Below are positions 1 to 11,080 of a stretch of DNA of 64,000 nt, in pieces. A model generated the notes under the pieces. The model saw nothing but the letters and a program-made list of their open reading frames with translations, was not told the DNA's origin and made no database searches. Source of the stretch: Takakia lepidozioides (Eukaryota > Streptophyta > Takakiopsida > Takakiales > Takakiaceae); contig CM060731.1 of assembly GCA_030704615.1 (NCBI GenBank), forward strand, positions 53,800,221-53,864,220. Reading direction: 5' to 3'. Made by a program: the position numbers and the translations under genes. Positions within the stretch are counted from its first letter, which is position 1. Each line of letters begins with the position of its first letter.

Positions 1-660
1 AAGAAAGGTGAATGTTTATACTCATATGCATGAAGAGCTTGTACTGGTAAAGAATTGGATTCCAAAGGATATTTTGTGGATCAAACTCACACCAAAACAG
101 CTTTCCAGACTTGTTTGCCATATGGTTATATGGTAACGGAGACTTCTAGTATAGCCAAGGGTGCATTGAAGCTTGAAAGAAACCCATGCATATACGAGAG
201 ATATTACAGAAGAGAGTTTTGGTTATTGCCACATTAAAAGAAATGAAAGACATGGGACATGAGTGATGAAAGAGAAGCTAGACTCCAGAGATATTCAGCA
301 AAAAGAGAAAGCTATCTGAAAGCTAATTATCCATATCTTTGGGAGAGAGGAATAGACATAGGGGAATCATCTGGACCTCTCACACCATTAAGATCAGGAG
401 TACATCACCCATATCGAAGAACTAGAGTTGGATGCCACTCCTTCTTTTTCTTTGCAAGAAGATTAAGGGAAATTGGTACGGGAAGAAGATCAATCACGAG
501 GTGAAAGATCGGAGGTACATCCCTGGATAGAAGATTTGACGGAAATCTTTGATAAGAGTTGGCATGGAACACCAAAAGCAGGAATTCCAGCTTCTGAAGC
601 GGAGGGTGAAAAAGGAGGAGAGGATGTGTAGCCAACGGGAGTTCAGACTCTCCAACACCA

Positions 661-2180
661 TTGCAGTTGAGTTACATGAGTGAAGAAGAAACCCAAGGGC
701 AGAACTTGGAGGATGAAAATAGAGAGAAGAAATTGGAAGAGGAAGAGTATGAAGAAGTAGACCCAACAGCTGAGGTTGAGACTACAACCAGGACATCCCA
801 ACCCGTTGGACCTGATCAAGTGGAGCACTTGGATCACAGGCCACGAAGGTGTCGGCTCAGGGGGATCAGGCGGGCTGCCTGGATCTGGCTCTGGGGGACA
901 GGGAGTGGGAAATAGTGCAATTGGAGTGGGAATACTGTGAATATCGTGGGGCCAGTAGCAGGGAGTGCTCAGGGGCCACCACTGGTGGAAGATCCACCAC
1001 AACAACAACAGGTCCTGAAGGACCAGCACCAGCAAGGGTGCCAGCACCTGTCAGTGGCAGAAGGTAGGGCCACAGATGGCGTTACAACCAACACGGGCAA
1101 AACCCACCTTTTCCAATATATTCAGGAAAAGGGGATCCCGATGTACACATTAGCCAATTTGAGCACATGTGTATAGTGAACAATGAGAATGGCGATGATG
1201 CCAAGATGAGATTGTTTCCTTGTTCACTTATCAAGAACAAGTGAATGGTATGCAAGATTCCCTGATAATCATTTCTAACCTGGAATGGCTTGAATACAAC
1301 ATTCCGAAATAGGTTCAGGACAAGTAAAACTGAGGATGAAGTGTATGGAAGTTTACAACAGTTAAAGCAAAAGAAGCATGAAACTGTTGAGGAGTATATG
1401 GAAAAGATGGAATTGATGATGAAAAAGCTGGCTGCTGTACCAGCACCAGGTTTACAGAAGACTTGGTTTGTGAGTGGACTAAGACCAGAGTTGCAGAAGA
1501 AAGTGGATATATTACCCCATAATACAGTGGAGGAGGCATTTGAAACTGCAAACAGAATTGAGCAATTGGGAATGCTCAGGAGAGAGAAAAAGGATGATGA
1601 GACTCTGAGGATGAGTCAGATGAAGAAGAAGAGCAAGAACTGAAAAGGAAGAGAGAAAGGAGAAGTTGAAGGGATAACTATGAGAAAAGATTAGAAGAAA
1701 TCTTGAAGAAGTATGCCACAGAGGCTGCAACACATTGGAGGAAGGGTGTTTGTTGTGCAAAGTGCCAGAATGAAGGCCATACCACCACTGAATGCCACAT
1801 GAAGGAGAAACATTGTACTATCTGTAAAATGGATACCATTCTACTGAGAATTGTTACTACAACAGAAGGACAGCTGCAAGAGAACCTAGGCAAGTAAGGG
1901 TGCATCAAGTGCAACCCCAGCCAAGAAGAAACAGTGATCAGGACCACTATGGTAGGCTTGGTGGTTATAACAATGGCATGGAAGGGAGAGGTAATTCAAG
2001 AGGGAATTACCAAGGAAATTCCAGAGGCAACTATCAGGGTAATCCAAGGGGAATTACCAGCCAGGGAATCAGGATTACAGAAATAATCCAAGAGCAGACC
2101 AAGGGCGAGGACCCATGGTGAAGAACTGTGTTACTATTGTAATCAGCCAGGACATCGCAAGGCAGCCTGTTCATTCTGGA
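661..2180 (+). pseudogene. gag-like region with two CCHC zinc knuckles (pseudogene)
   Basis: Nucleocapsid/capsid polyprotein of the retroelement. The best preserved part (1290-1643) reads FRNRFRTSKTEDEVYGSLQQ and continues with a helical segment typical of the Retrotrans_gag domain. An acidic, Glu-rich segment lies upstream (661-780). Two zinc knuckles of the CX2CX4HX4C type follow: CAKCQNEGHTTTEC near 1756-1797 and CYYCNQPGHRKAAC near 2129-2170. Between them is a Gly/Asn/Arg-rich stretch (about 1925-2090) with repeated RGNYQGN units, resembling an RNA-binding nucleocapsid linker. Several frame changes and stops separate these parts, so no intact Gag can be made. The start is uncertain. Confidence 0.75.
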
Positions 2181-2489
2181 TTAGACACCAGAATGAGATG
2201 AGAGCTCCTGTGAATGAGGGCCCAGTGGTGGCAGCTCACATGGTTAGGCCATGTGTTGTACCAGAAGTAAGTACAATGATAGTAACAAGAAGCAAAGCCA
2301 AACTAATACCTCCAGTAGTTGAGGAAGATGTTGATAATGAAGGTGGCAGTGATATTTGCCTGAAGATGATGAGCTTGGAGAGATGAGAAGGAACTGCACA
2401 AGGAAGTGGCAGATACCATAAGGGAAATGCAGAGAGTACCGATATTCCTGTGGCAGATTCCTCTGATTCTGATGGAGAAGAAGAAGTGA

Positions 2490-3120
2490 GTGAGGATGAA
2501 AGGAAGAAAGAAGTTGCAGACATGCAAAGTAATGAAGACTTTGGCTGAAGTAATATGCCAGACCAAAGCAGAGATTACCATTGGACAGCTATTGGCTGTG
2601 GCACCTTATTGTAGACATAGGCTGTATCAAGCAATCAATCGAATTGCCCAGGAGACAGGAAACACAGACCTGAACAGCAAGGTGACCAGTTATAATGTGA
2701 AGCCGGAAGGGCGAGAAACAGTCATGGACTTTGATGATTCTATGCCAGTAATCCAATTGAGAATTGGAAGCATAGAACTAACTGATGTACTGATAGATGG
2801 AGGCTCTGGAGTAAATATCATGACAGACCAATTAAGGAAGAAGCTTGGTCTAAGTAACATGAAACCAGCCCCATTTACAGTAACAATGGCAGATCAAAGG
2901 AGTGTACAGCCATTGGGATTGATAAGAGGAGTTTAAGATACATACAAAAGATGATCTTTATGATCACAGTAACTGTGTTGAAGATGGATGAAGTCATGGA
3001 GGCTTACTCCTTATTATTGGGACGTCCGTGGCTGAAACATGCCAGGGTATTCCATGACTGGAATTCTCAGTTACTAACCGTGCATAATGGGATGTACGAG
3101 ATACAAATTACCACAAAGAA
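2490..3120 (+). pseudogene. retropepsin-like aspartic protease of the gypsy element (pseudogene)
   Basis: This stretch encodes a retroviral-type aspartic protease that would process the Gag-Pol polyprotein. The active-site motif reads VLIDGGSGVNIM (about 2790-2825): the catalytic Asp is in the form DGGSG, instead of the more common DTGA/DSGA. This is a frequent variant in plant Ty3/gypsy elements. Downstream, in another frame, comes SLLLGRPWLKHARVFHDW (about 3007-3062), the usual 'ILGRpWL' block at the protease C-terminus. A stop at 2934-2936 and a frame change separate the two blocks, so the domain is broken. Confidence 0.8.
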
Positions 3121-3477
3121 ATCTAGTAGATTACCTGCTACGAGAAGACCTCGAGGGTCAGAGAGTATGACTGGAGAGGAGGACTGGATGAGGAGCAGGA
3201 AGCTACCCTGTTCGCTGCACACCCAGAGTGGGAGCAGGTTGCAGAAATGCGGCTGGAAGACCTAAGTTGTTTAAGAGGTATCTGCTGTGGTGTAGTGCAG
3301 CAACACCAATTGAAGAGGAACCACATTACCCATCACATTTCTATGAAGAAAGAGAAGGAGAAATGGAAATCCTAGAGGAACCAGCCACTGTGAGTTTACA
3401 AGATGAAGTGGTGACTGGTTGGACAATCACAGCTGATGAGCAAGTGAGGGAAGTGAATGTGGGAACCTGAAGAAAGA

Positions 3478-4400
3478 TGCAGTGTTTGCATGGACACCTG
3501 AATGTCAACAGGCTGGACTTACATTGTCAGTAACAACTACACCTGTGCGATTAATCCTCACTGACAAGAAACATTTCATGTTCACTGTGATGCTTCAGGA
3601 GAAGCACTGGGAGCAGTGTTAGCCCAAAATATTACAGGAATGATAGATTCACCTGTGTACTATGCTAGCCGATTGATGAACAATGCTAAAGAAATTATAG
3701 CACAACAGAAAGAGAAGCATTGGCAATGATCTATGCAGTGAAGAAATTCAGGCATTACCTGTTGGGCAAGAAGTTTATGTTTTATGTGGATCACCAGGCT
3801 CTGATATACCTGGTAAACAACCTCTGATAAGCGGAAGAATAGCAAGATGGTTGATAATCTTGCACGAGTTTGAGTTCGAGGTTGTTTACAGCCTGGAGGC
3901 TGCATCTTGTGGCGGATCACTTGTCATGGTTATCAACAGGAGAACCAGCCACGGAGTAGATTCAATTACCAGATGCGAGTCTATTTGCAGTGGAGGTGCA
4001 GGGAAGTGCAGATGACTAGTTAGATTGGCAGTGGCCAATCAGATACTACCTTGCTCATGGTCAGTGCCCACCAAGTTATGGAAAGGAGCAGAGAAAGAGA
4101 ATTGCTATCAAGGCTCTACTTACACTATGGTAGGGAGCAGAATGTATAAGCTAGTGGAGTGCTGAAGCGATGCTTGTACCACCATGAAGTAAATAAATTT
4201 TTGGAGGAAGTTCATAAAGAGTGGCTGAAGGTCATTTTGGAGAAGAGACTACCAGTAGGAAGATACTACTGGCAGGTTATTGGTGGCCTACTTTGTTCAA
4301 AGATGTACACAAGTATTGTCAGAGTTGTGATGAATGTCAGAGGCAAGGACCTTTGCAGAGATCTGGGAAGATGGCTTTGCATCCTACAATGCGGAACAGT
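3478..4400 (+). pseudogene. RNase H and integrase zinc-finger remnant; RT and IN cores absent
   Basis: Immediately after the post-protease linker the sequence enters the RT/RNase H connection (AVFAWTPECQQA, near 3480). It continues with RNase H: ASGEALGAVLAQNITGM near 3595, a REALAMIYAVKKFRHYLLGK block near 3710-3775, and the FYVDHQALIYLVNN block near 3781-3825. The integrase HHCC-type zinc region follows (AGYWWPTLFKDVHKYCQSC, about 4277-4335, then DECQRQG). The integrase DDE core that should follow is not found. The roughly 450-residue reverse transcriptase domain, including its YxDD block, is also missing between protease and connection, so the element was internally deleted as well as mutated. 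Confidence 0.8.
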
Positions 4401-4991
4401 TTGATGAAGGCAAGTTTAAGACTTTTAAGACGGAGATTTGGTTCTCTGGTGCAGAAGAAGGGAAGATTAAGCTTCTAAGCTTAAATCACCATGGAAAGGC
4501 CTTATGTCATACAGAAATGTTGATATGTTACAAAAACAAGAGATGAAGAGTCAATGCCAATAAGTTGAAGGGTACAGTGGTATCCATGACAAACCATTGC
4601 ATGATTTACATGTTGAAACGCAATCACGGCTGCGCCATGATACCACGGAGTATGGAGCACTTGTCGCTAGGCCGAGCATATATGACCAGTTGCCTATCAG
4701 CCCATTGCCATGCACAATCACAGCCCATCAAGTGCCGTGTTATCTCACGGTGTCATACAGCGTGTCACAGCCTATCATGGCTTACACAGTGCGCCTATCC
4801 AGTGTGTATGTGTCACAGCTCAACACAGCCTAATGGGGTTACACAGTCCATGAACAGGTTTAACATCCGGACAGTGGCAAAAGTGGACGGAGGCACGTTT
4901 AGAAATGGACACGTGGACGCCAGGGCGAGACACAGCCGACCTGGATTGCAAAGGCGAGTGTCATCCAAATTGGCGTCAAAGTACCTAGACA
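4400..4991. other. non-coding remnant after integrase, rich in CACAGCC-like words
   Basis: No coding sequence is recognisable. The stretch 4695-4850 repeats words such as 'cacagcc' and 'tcacag', reminiscent of the CACAGCC repeats at 16315-16440 next to the probable 3' LTR start. It might be spacer or terminal-repeat material of the same retroelement, but I could not align the two regions convincingly. Confidence 0.3.
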
Positions 4992-4999
4992 CATTAACT
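4992..4999. repeat. left target-site duplication (CATTAACT) of the 7.1-kb transposon
   Basis: CATTAACT directly precedes the left terminal inverted repeat. The same 8 bp directly follow the right terminal inverted repeat at 12126-12133. An 8-bp duplication fits hAT or Mutator-like (8-9 bp) cut-and-paste elements. Confidence 0.8.
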
Positions 5000-5049
5000 G
5001 AGGTTTGCTATTTCATGAGCATGAGCGGCATGAGGCATGAGCGCATGAG
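5000..5049 (+). repeat. left terminal inverted repeat
   Basis: The core TGCTATTTCATGAGC at 5006-5020 is followed by overlapping ATGAGC/GGCATGAG repeats to about 5049. It pairs with 12085-12125. The imperfect repeat tail makes the inner limit uncertain. Confidence 0.75.
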
Positions 5050-5214
5050 GTAGTAACACAATCGGTTTTCATGAGCAGAAGTACAAATTTCGAAAATAAA
5101 AACAATAAAAAACAATAATTTAATGCAATGTGTCAGGAAAAACAAATATATTAATCGGCCCCTTGAAGGGAAAATTGCACTTTTGACAGTTGTGCTCATG
5201 ATATTTCGTCTTCC

Positions 5215-5430
5215 GCTCATGCCAATTCCCAGCGACATGTGCAAATATGGCGCCGAATTTCGCGGTAATAGGGTCCGTAACCTGAAAAACGGCGACGTAT
5301 TTCGCGGTAATAGGTCTCTCTGGCGAAAAATGGGAACGAATTCCGCGGCTATAGGTCCCCTCATGACAGGTAATTCAGCGCCATTTTTCCAGTGCATGTT
5401 CGGACTTAGCCAGTTCGGACTTAGCATTTT
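5215..5430. repeat. left subterminal repeats sharing motifs with the right array
   Basis: This segment contains 'ggcgccgaatttcgcggtaa', two more 'tttcgcggtaatagg' copies, 'caggtaattcagcgccattt' and two 'cggacttagc' copies. The same words build the array at 7830-11960. Their presence at both ends suggests transposase-binding subterminal repeats, which is inferred from their position and not demonstrated. Confidence 0.6.
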
Positions 5431-7468
5431 CAGACGTGCAACTCACCTCCCGCATATAGTCGCCGAACTGGAGGAAACGATAATGCCACCATGCTAGCCA
5501 ACTGACCATTGCTCCCTCGTCTGATTTCCTTACAACACCTGACGATGTCCACCAAGCCCGTATGCATGCAAACTGTGTCTCTGCATCATCCAAGGTAGGA
5601 GCGCGCTTCCACGCAAGGCACATGGAACGGTGCTCCTCTCTGAAATCTGGCGCCACGAGCCTGGTTGTGTACTGCGAAAGGCTTTGCAGAAAATGGAACC
5701 CACAAGATCTCTCCTTGCCTTCCATGGGAACATTGGGGTCTTGCCCGTACACCCTTCGGATGGCAGCCCAATTTGCTTGTGCGTTGTCTGCCATGAAACC
5801 ACGGAAATTCGGAGGGGGCAATCCCGCCTTGGCCATCTGTTCGTTTATTCCCTGCCAAAGAAGCATCTCCGATTGTGTGTCCTCCTTTCATCTCACAAAT
5901 AGCAATTGTCATTAGCATCCTGCAGTGGGTGTCGTAGACATGTGCACCCATTGTCACCCACTGGTGATTTGTAATTCACTTGATATGGTCGAACATGACC
6001 AACTGTTTGACAAGTTCCTACTCGTCATCCTGTCAACCAGTTCGACGCCGCTGCCAGGTCCACACGTGGACATTTTGAATACGAAACAACGATCTGCCTC
6101 AGTCCATTGTCCTGGAAACCTACTTCCATGAATGTAGTCATATCCACATCGTCGCTTCACCTCCAGAATGGAGTGCATATCCGAGCCACGCCCAATTTTC
6201 TGTTTGCATGAGACAATGTGGTTTCGGACATTCGGTGAACATACGTGGGACACCGACTCCAGCAATGCCTCCATTTCCTTCTCGTCGAGAGGAACTCTAT
6301 CGGAGCCGTCTTCCGACATAATTCTGGCCAATGCCATCTTATGGGCGGCTTGGAGCTGTATCTGTTTGGGTTTGGCACCCGATCTCAACTTAACCTCCTC
6401 CTGAACGAGCTGCTCTGCTTCGTGGGCAGCCTCCCGCGAGTTCCCCCTCGCCAATTTGTGACAATGGGAACCAACGTGTATGCAAGCTGGTGTGAGGTCA
6501 GGGAAACGGTGCAACACATAGAACTGCTTGGCATTACAAACAGACATGCAGTGTGGTGGTTCTTTGCAATGCGCACACTTAAATGTGGAGTTCGGAACCT
6601 TCTCCTGAGCTCGAAATGGTTGATGAGCTGTGCCTGTCCAATCGGTCTCGTTCCTGTGACCTCTGGATTTAAAGTGGAAGCAAGTTGGGGAGAAACACCG
6701 CAACGCGCCCGCACAAACAACGTAGCGCACCCGCACACCATCGAGCATCTTCATGCTGGTGGTTTTGGTAACGCACCAAGGATGACCGTCATGTTTTCTA
6801 TCCATATCTGTCAACATTCCGGACGCCCTCGAGTAGTCCGCCCGAGGAGGGAACTCAAAGAAGATATTACCGTCGACGTCGGCGGGAAGGCATGTAACCG
6901 ATTTAATTGCGAACTTGCTGTAGTCCAGCCCGGCCAGCTCCGACCGGTGTCCCTCCAGGTGAAGCCCTCGCAGAATTTCAAGAATAGATCGAACTGCGGT
7001 GCTCGTGCTGGGAATATGACTCCCTCCTCCACTGACGTCCATTGAGGACTTGCCTGATCTCCAGGACGACCTCGGAACTTCCATGACCTCGTCTGAGTCG
7101 GACAGGTTGTGAACAACCCGGTTCTGGCTCGTCTTCATGGATGGGTTCGGCTCTGGATTTACTTCGTTGCGGACTTCTCTCTTTGAGGTAGCCACTCTCT
7201 GATTCGCGGATTGTTTCGTGGAAGGCGCCAGGATAGAAGGTGCATTTGGCGGGCAAATGAAGTCCCCAACAGCCCTGTATATGACGCTGTCCAATGGTGG
7301 AACTCGCCATTCCCTGCCATCGCCGAAATCATCGTGGAGCACAACAATACTGTCGACAACAAGGCCGTTAGAGTCCTTCCTTTCCTCCTCCAAAAAACCG
7401 ACCCCGGTTTCAGGTGGTATCGAACGCACAGATATTTCTCCATCACCCGGCAGGTGTCCCCTCTGCAC
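5375..7468 (-). pseudogene. MULE-like transposase with GCM/WRKY-type zinc domain (frameshifted)
   Basis: The N-terminal 504 codons (7468 down to 5954) contain a Cys/His-rich DNA-binding region. CAGALRCFSPTC is followed by FKCAHCKEPPHCMSVCNAKQ and HVGSHCHKLARG, a spacing like the GCM1/WRKY zinc domains found in many Mutator-like transposases. The catalytic part is in other frames: VTMGAHVYDTHCRMLMTIAI near 5955-5895, then FRGFMADNAQANWAAIRRVY near 5805-5747 (second catalytic Asp in 'MADNAQ'), then ERSCGFHFLQSL. At least two lesions are visible: a one-base shift near 5884-5890, and a TGA within about 18 bases before 'WVTMG'. The C-terminus stops soon after 5375, inside the subterminal repeats. 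No in-frame ATG opens the first frame, which begins with GTG. Family assignment by motif only. Confidence 0.65.
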
Positions 7469-7544
7469 GGAAATGAAGCTCTATGCTCGTGAGGAGGGCA
7501 GTACACTGTAGCGCTCGGGTTTTCCGCCATGGGAGATGTGCACA

Positions 7545-7830
7545 CAAGACTCCCAGGATGGAGTGCGGGGAAGCTCCCTGGTAGAAGGGGGATGCAGCGA
7601 TGGGAATGAATGCGATGCCGATTTGTCCGAGCGACGAAGCCTGATCCAAATCCAGGGAGCCAACTATCTCAAAAATCCACAGTCAGAGTGTTAATGAACC
7701 TTGTCTCCGGAATGCGGCCCCTGGTCTTTGCGCAATAACTGCCAACGGTATGCAGTCAGAAAGTGGGGGGCCGTCCGGATGATGACGGCTGAAGGGGAGA
7801 AGCCGGCACCGTGCCGTCACATTACTACCC
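7545..7830. other. spacer between transposase 5' end and repeat array
   Basis: No recognisable gene. It probably carries the transposase promoter and leader, as it lies upstream of the minus-strand reading frame. No TATA box could be assigned with confidence. Confidence 0.35.
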
Positions 7831-8735
7831 CCGAATGGAAATTCGGCACCCAATATCCAACAGGGAAGCCCGGATGAAGTCGCCTCGGGCGCAGAGGCCG
7901 GCGCGTGTGCGACAGGAACATCCCCTGGATGGAGATTCGGCGCCGAATTTCCATCCAGCAGGTAAAGGAAGTCGTGTCGGGGGTCAGGCCGAAAACTGGC
8001 CGGCATAAAAACATCCCCAGATGGAAAAACGGCGCCGAATTTCCATCCGGGGCGGTTCGGATGCAGTCGGGGAGGGGGGAGGCCGCACTTGGCCGTCACA
8101 TTTCAACCCCCGGACGGAAATTCGGCACCGAATATCGAACAGGGGACGCCCGGATGAAGTCGCCTCGGGCGTAGAGGTCGGCACGTGTTCGACAGAGAGC
8201 ATCCCTTGGATGGAGATTCGGCGCCGAATTTCCATCCGGGCCCCCCCAAGGAAGTCTTGTCGGGGTGTCAGAGAAACTGGCCGACATAAAACAGATGGGA
8301 AAACGGCGCCGAATTTCAATCCGGGGCCATTCCAATGCGGTTGGGGAGGGGAGGCCGGCACTTGGCCGTCACATTTCAACCCCCGGACGGAAATTCGGCA
8401 CCGAATATCGAACAGGGACGCCCGGATGAAGTCGCCTCGGGCGTAGAGGTCGGCACGTGTTCGACAAGAGCATCCTTGGATGGAGATTCGGCGCCGAATT
8501 TCCATCCGGGCCCCCCCAGGAAGTCTTGTCGGCAGACTGAAAACTGGCCGACATAAAAACCTCCCCAGATGGGAAAACGGCGCCGAATTTCAATCCGGGC
8601 CATTCCAATGCGGTTGGGGAGGGGGAGAGGTCGGCACCTGGCCGTCATATTTCAACCGCCGGACGGAAATTCGGCACCGAATATCCAACAGAGCGGCGGA
8701 GAGGCCGGCACCTCTCCGACAGAGACCAGCCCCCG
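7830..8735. repeat. tandem array of ~276-bp units, each with three palindromic cores
   Basis: The word GGAAATTCGGCACC starts at 7837, 8116, 8389 and 8665, giving periods of 279, 273 and 276 bp. Each unit holds, in order, GGAAATTCGGCACCGAATAT, then GGAGATTCGGCGCCGAATTT, then GGAAAACGGCGCCGAATTTC. The linkers between them, for example the GATGAAGTCGCCTCGGGCG stretch and the CTGGCCG/ACATAAAA stretch, are well conserved between units. Long open frames through this array on both strands, encoding repeated Arg/Pro-rich peptides, are by-products of the repeat and are not annotated as genes. Confidence 0.85.
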
Positions 8736-9990
8736 GATGGAAATTCGGCGCCGAATTTCCCACCCAGCAGGTAAGTGCAATCCCGGATGGATGGAAATCC
8801 GGCGCCGAATTTCCACCATCGATCAGGTATCCATCCTGTAAGATGCCCGGCGATCCGAAATCCGGTAAGTGAAATCCCGGATCGATCGAAATCCGGCGCC
8901 GCATATCCATCCTGCAGGTAATTCGAATCCCGGATGGATGGAAATTCGGCGCCGAATTTCCATCCAGCAGGTAAGTTGAATCCCGGATGGATAGAAATCC
9001 GGCACCGAATTTCCATCCAGCTGGTAAGTCGGATCGCTGGCGTATGGATATTCGGCGCCGAATTTCCATTAGGCAGGTATTTCATCGCTGAGAATTACCT
9101 TCCTGCAGGTAATTCTGATCGATGAATTACCTTCCTGCAGGTAATTCTTATCGACGAAGGTAGGAAGGTAATTCCTCGCTCAGAATTACCTGCAGGAAGG
9201 TAATTCATCGCTGAGAATTACCTACAGGAGGTAATTCATTGATCAGAATTACCTGCAGGAAGGTAATTCTCAGCGATGAAATACCTGCAGGATGGAAATT
9301 CGGCGCGGATTTCGATCCATCCGGGATTCCAGTAACCTGCTGGATGGAAATGCGGCGCCGAATTTCCATCCATCCGGGATTCGAATTACCTGCTGGGAAA
9401 TTCGGCGCCGAATTTCCATCATCCGGGATTCCACTTACCTGCTGGATGGAAATCCGGCGCCGAATTTCCATCCATCCGGGATTCGAATTACCTGCAGGAT
9501 GGAAATCGGCGCCGAATTTCCATCCATCGGGATTCCACGGCAATTTCCATCCATCCGGGATTCGAATTACCTGCAGGATGGAAATTCGGCGCCGAATTTC
9601 CATCCATTACCTGCAATGGAAATTTTCCATCCATCCGGGGATGGATTTCCATCCATCCGGGGCAGGACTGGGATTCCACTTACCTGCATGGAAATCCGGC
9701 GCCGAGGGATTCGCCTGCAGGATGGAAATCGCCGATTTCCATCCATCCGGGATTCCACTTACCTGCAGGATGGAAATCCGGTGCCGGATCTCCATCCATC
9801 CGCTCTCCGACCAACCTTGCGGATGGAAATCCGGTGCCGAATTTCCATCCATCCGCTCTTCAATTACCTGCATGACGGAAATTTTGCGCGCCGACCTATC
9901 TGGCGGATGGAAATTCGGCGCCGGATTTCCATCCATCCGCTCTTGGAATTACCTGCATGACTGGAAAAATGGCGCCGAATTTCCGATTTT
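8735..9990. repeat. dense array of 22-30-bp perfect palindromes in a larger inverted repeat
   Basis: The core unit is GGATGGAAATTCGGC followed at once by its reverse complement: a perfect 30-bp palindrome centred on GGCGCC. Variants have ATCCGG or ATGCGG in place of ATTCGG. Copies recur every 50-90 bp. Left of about 9085 the linkers read CAGGTAATTCGAATCCCGG; right of about 9290 they read as the reverse complement, CCGGGATTCGAATTACCTG. The whole block is therefore also a large inverted repeat whose axis lies in the 9085-9290 segment. About twenty GGCGCCGAATTT cores are visible by eye between 7900 and 10750, plus mutated copies. Confidence 0.85.
9085..9290. repeat. symmetry centre built of CCTGCAGGTAATTC repeats
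   Basis: Alternating copies of AATTACCTTCCTGCAGGTAA and its complement lie head to head, with GATCGATGA or CTCAGCGATGAA between them. This is the axis between the left-facing and right-facing palindrome linkers on either side. No coding potential. Confidence 0.75.
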
Positions 9991-10419
9991 GGTGCAAGTC
10001 AGATCTGGGACTTAGCCATTTTCGGCCCCGAAATGGAAAAATGGCGCCAAAAAAAAAAAAAAAAAAAAAACGCCATTTTTCCATGTCGGGGCCGAAAACG
10101 GCTAAGTCCCAGATCTGACTGGCACCCAAAATCGGAAATTCGGCGCCATTTTTCCAGTCATGCAGGTAATTCCAAGAGCGGATGGATGGATGAAATCCGG
10201 CGCGATTTTCATCCATCCGGCTCTTCGAATTACCTGCACGACGGAAATTTTTTCCGCGCCGACCTAGTTGGCGGAGGATGGTAATCCGGCGCCGGATTTC
10301 CATCATCCGCTCTTCGAATTACCTGCATGATGATGGAAAAATGGCGCCGAATTTCGATTTTGGTGCAAGTCAGATCTGGGACTTAGCCATTTTCGGCCCC
10401 GAAATGGAAAAAATGGCGA

Positions 10420-10466
<47 letters not shown>

Positions 10467-10801
10467 GCCATTTTTCCATGTCGGGGCCGAAAACGGCTAA
10501 GTCCCAGATCTGACTGGCACCCAAAATCGGAAATTCGGCGCCATTTTTCCAGTCATGCAGGTAATTCCAAGAGCGGATGGATGGAAATCCGGCGCCGGAT
10601 TTTCATCCATCCGCTCTTCGAATTACCTGCACGACGGAAATTTTTCGCGCCGACCTAGTTGGCGGATGGTAGGCGCGGATTTCCATCCATCCGCTCTTGG
10701 AATTACCTGCATGACTGGAAAAATGGCGCCGAATTTCCGATTTTGGTGCAAGTCAGATCTGGGACTTAGCCATTTTCGGCCCCGAAATGGAAAAAAGGCG
10801 T

Positions 10802-10837
<36 letters not shown>

Positions 10838-10985
10838 GCCATTTTTCATGTTGGGGCCGAAAACGGCTAAGTCCCAGATCTGACTGGCACCCAAAATCGG
10901 AAATTCGGCACCATTTTTCCATTTCTGGGCCCAGTCAGATCTGGGACTTAGCCATTTTCGGCCCCGAACTGGATAAATCGCGCCG

Positions 10986-11017
<32 letters not shown>

Positions 11018-11080
11018 GATATTTTTCTAGTTCCGGGCCGAAAACGGCTAAGTCCCAGATCTGACTGGCACCCAAAATCG
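9985..11080. repeat. four hairpins with poly-A loops (arms ~60 bp)
   Basis: The same hairpin occurs at about 9985-10135, 10355-10520, 10745-10885 and 10925-11070. The left arm runs CAGATCTGGGACTTAGCCAT and on through TTTTCGGCCCCGAA and GGAAAAATGGCG. A homopolymeric A tract follows, then the complementary arm CGCCATTTTTCC, GGGGCCGAAAACGG, CTAAGTCCCAGATCTGAC. A-tract lengths differ: about 20, 44, 35 and 31. Copies are joined by the GGCGCC palindromes and by CAGGTAATTCCAAGAGCGG linkers. The A tracts only open in the loop, always in the same orientation. Confidence 0.85.

Larger units (their letters stand above)
1..4999 (+). mobile_element. Ty3/gypsy LTR retrotransposon, decayed left portion
   Basis: Gag, zinc knuckles, protease, RNase H and the integrase zinc-binding region occur in the normal Ty3/gypsy order on the plus strand, but broken into several frames by stops and indels. 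No 5' LTR or primer-binding site is visible, so the element begins left of the window. The reverse transcriptase core and the integrase catalytic core are missing. The remainder appears to resume at 12126, because the 5000-12125 transposon lies in between and is flanked by an 8-bp duplication. Non-functional. Assignment to Ty3/gypsy rests on the protease-RNase H-integrase order and the family motifs listed in the sub-features. Confidence 0.85.

Noticed and set aside
643-1047. Minus-strand Pro-rich frame of 134 codons
   Set aside because: It lies antisense to the gag region and its composition comes from the Glu/Gly-rich sense strand.
4695-4850. 5' LTR partner of the probable 3' LTR at 16187
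   Set aside because: It shares CACAGCC-like words with 16315-16440 but I could not find extended identity or a matching TG start.
8735-9990. Regularly spaced repeats resembling a CRISPR array
   Set aside because: The host is a plant, the repeats are full palindromes of unequal spacing, and the spacers are themselves repeated linkers.
7811-10015. Many open frames of 60-258 codons on both strands in the palindrome field
   Set aside because: They all translate the same repeat unit into repetitive Arg/Ile/Pro-Asn-Phe-His peptides in every frame, so they follow from the repeat rather than from selection on protein.
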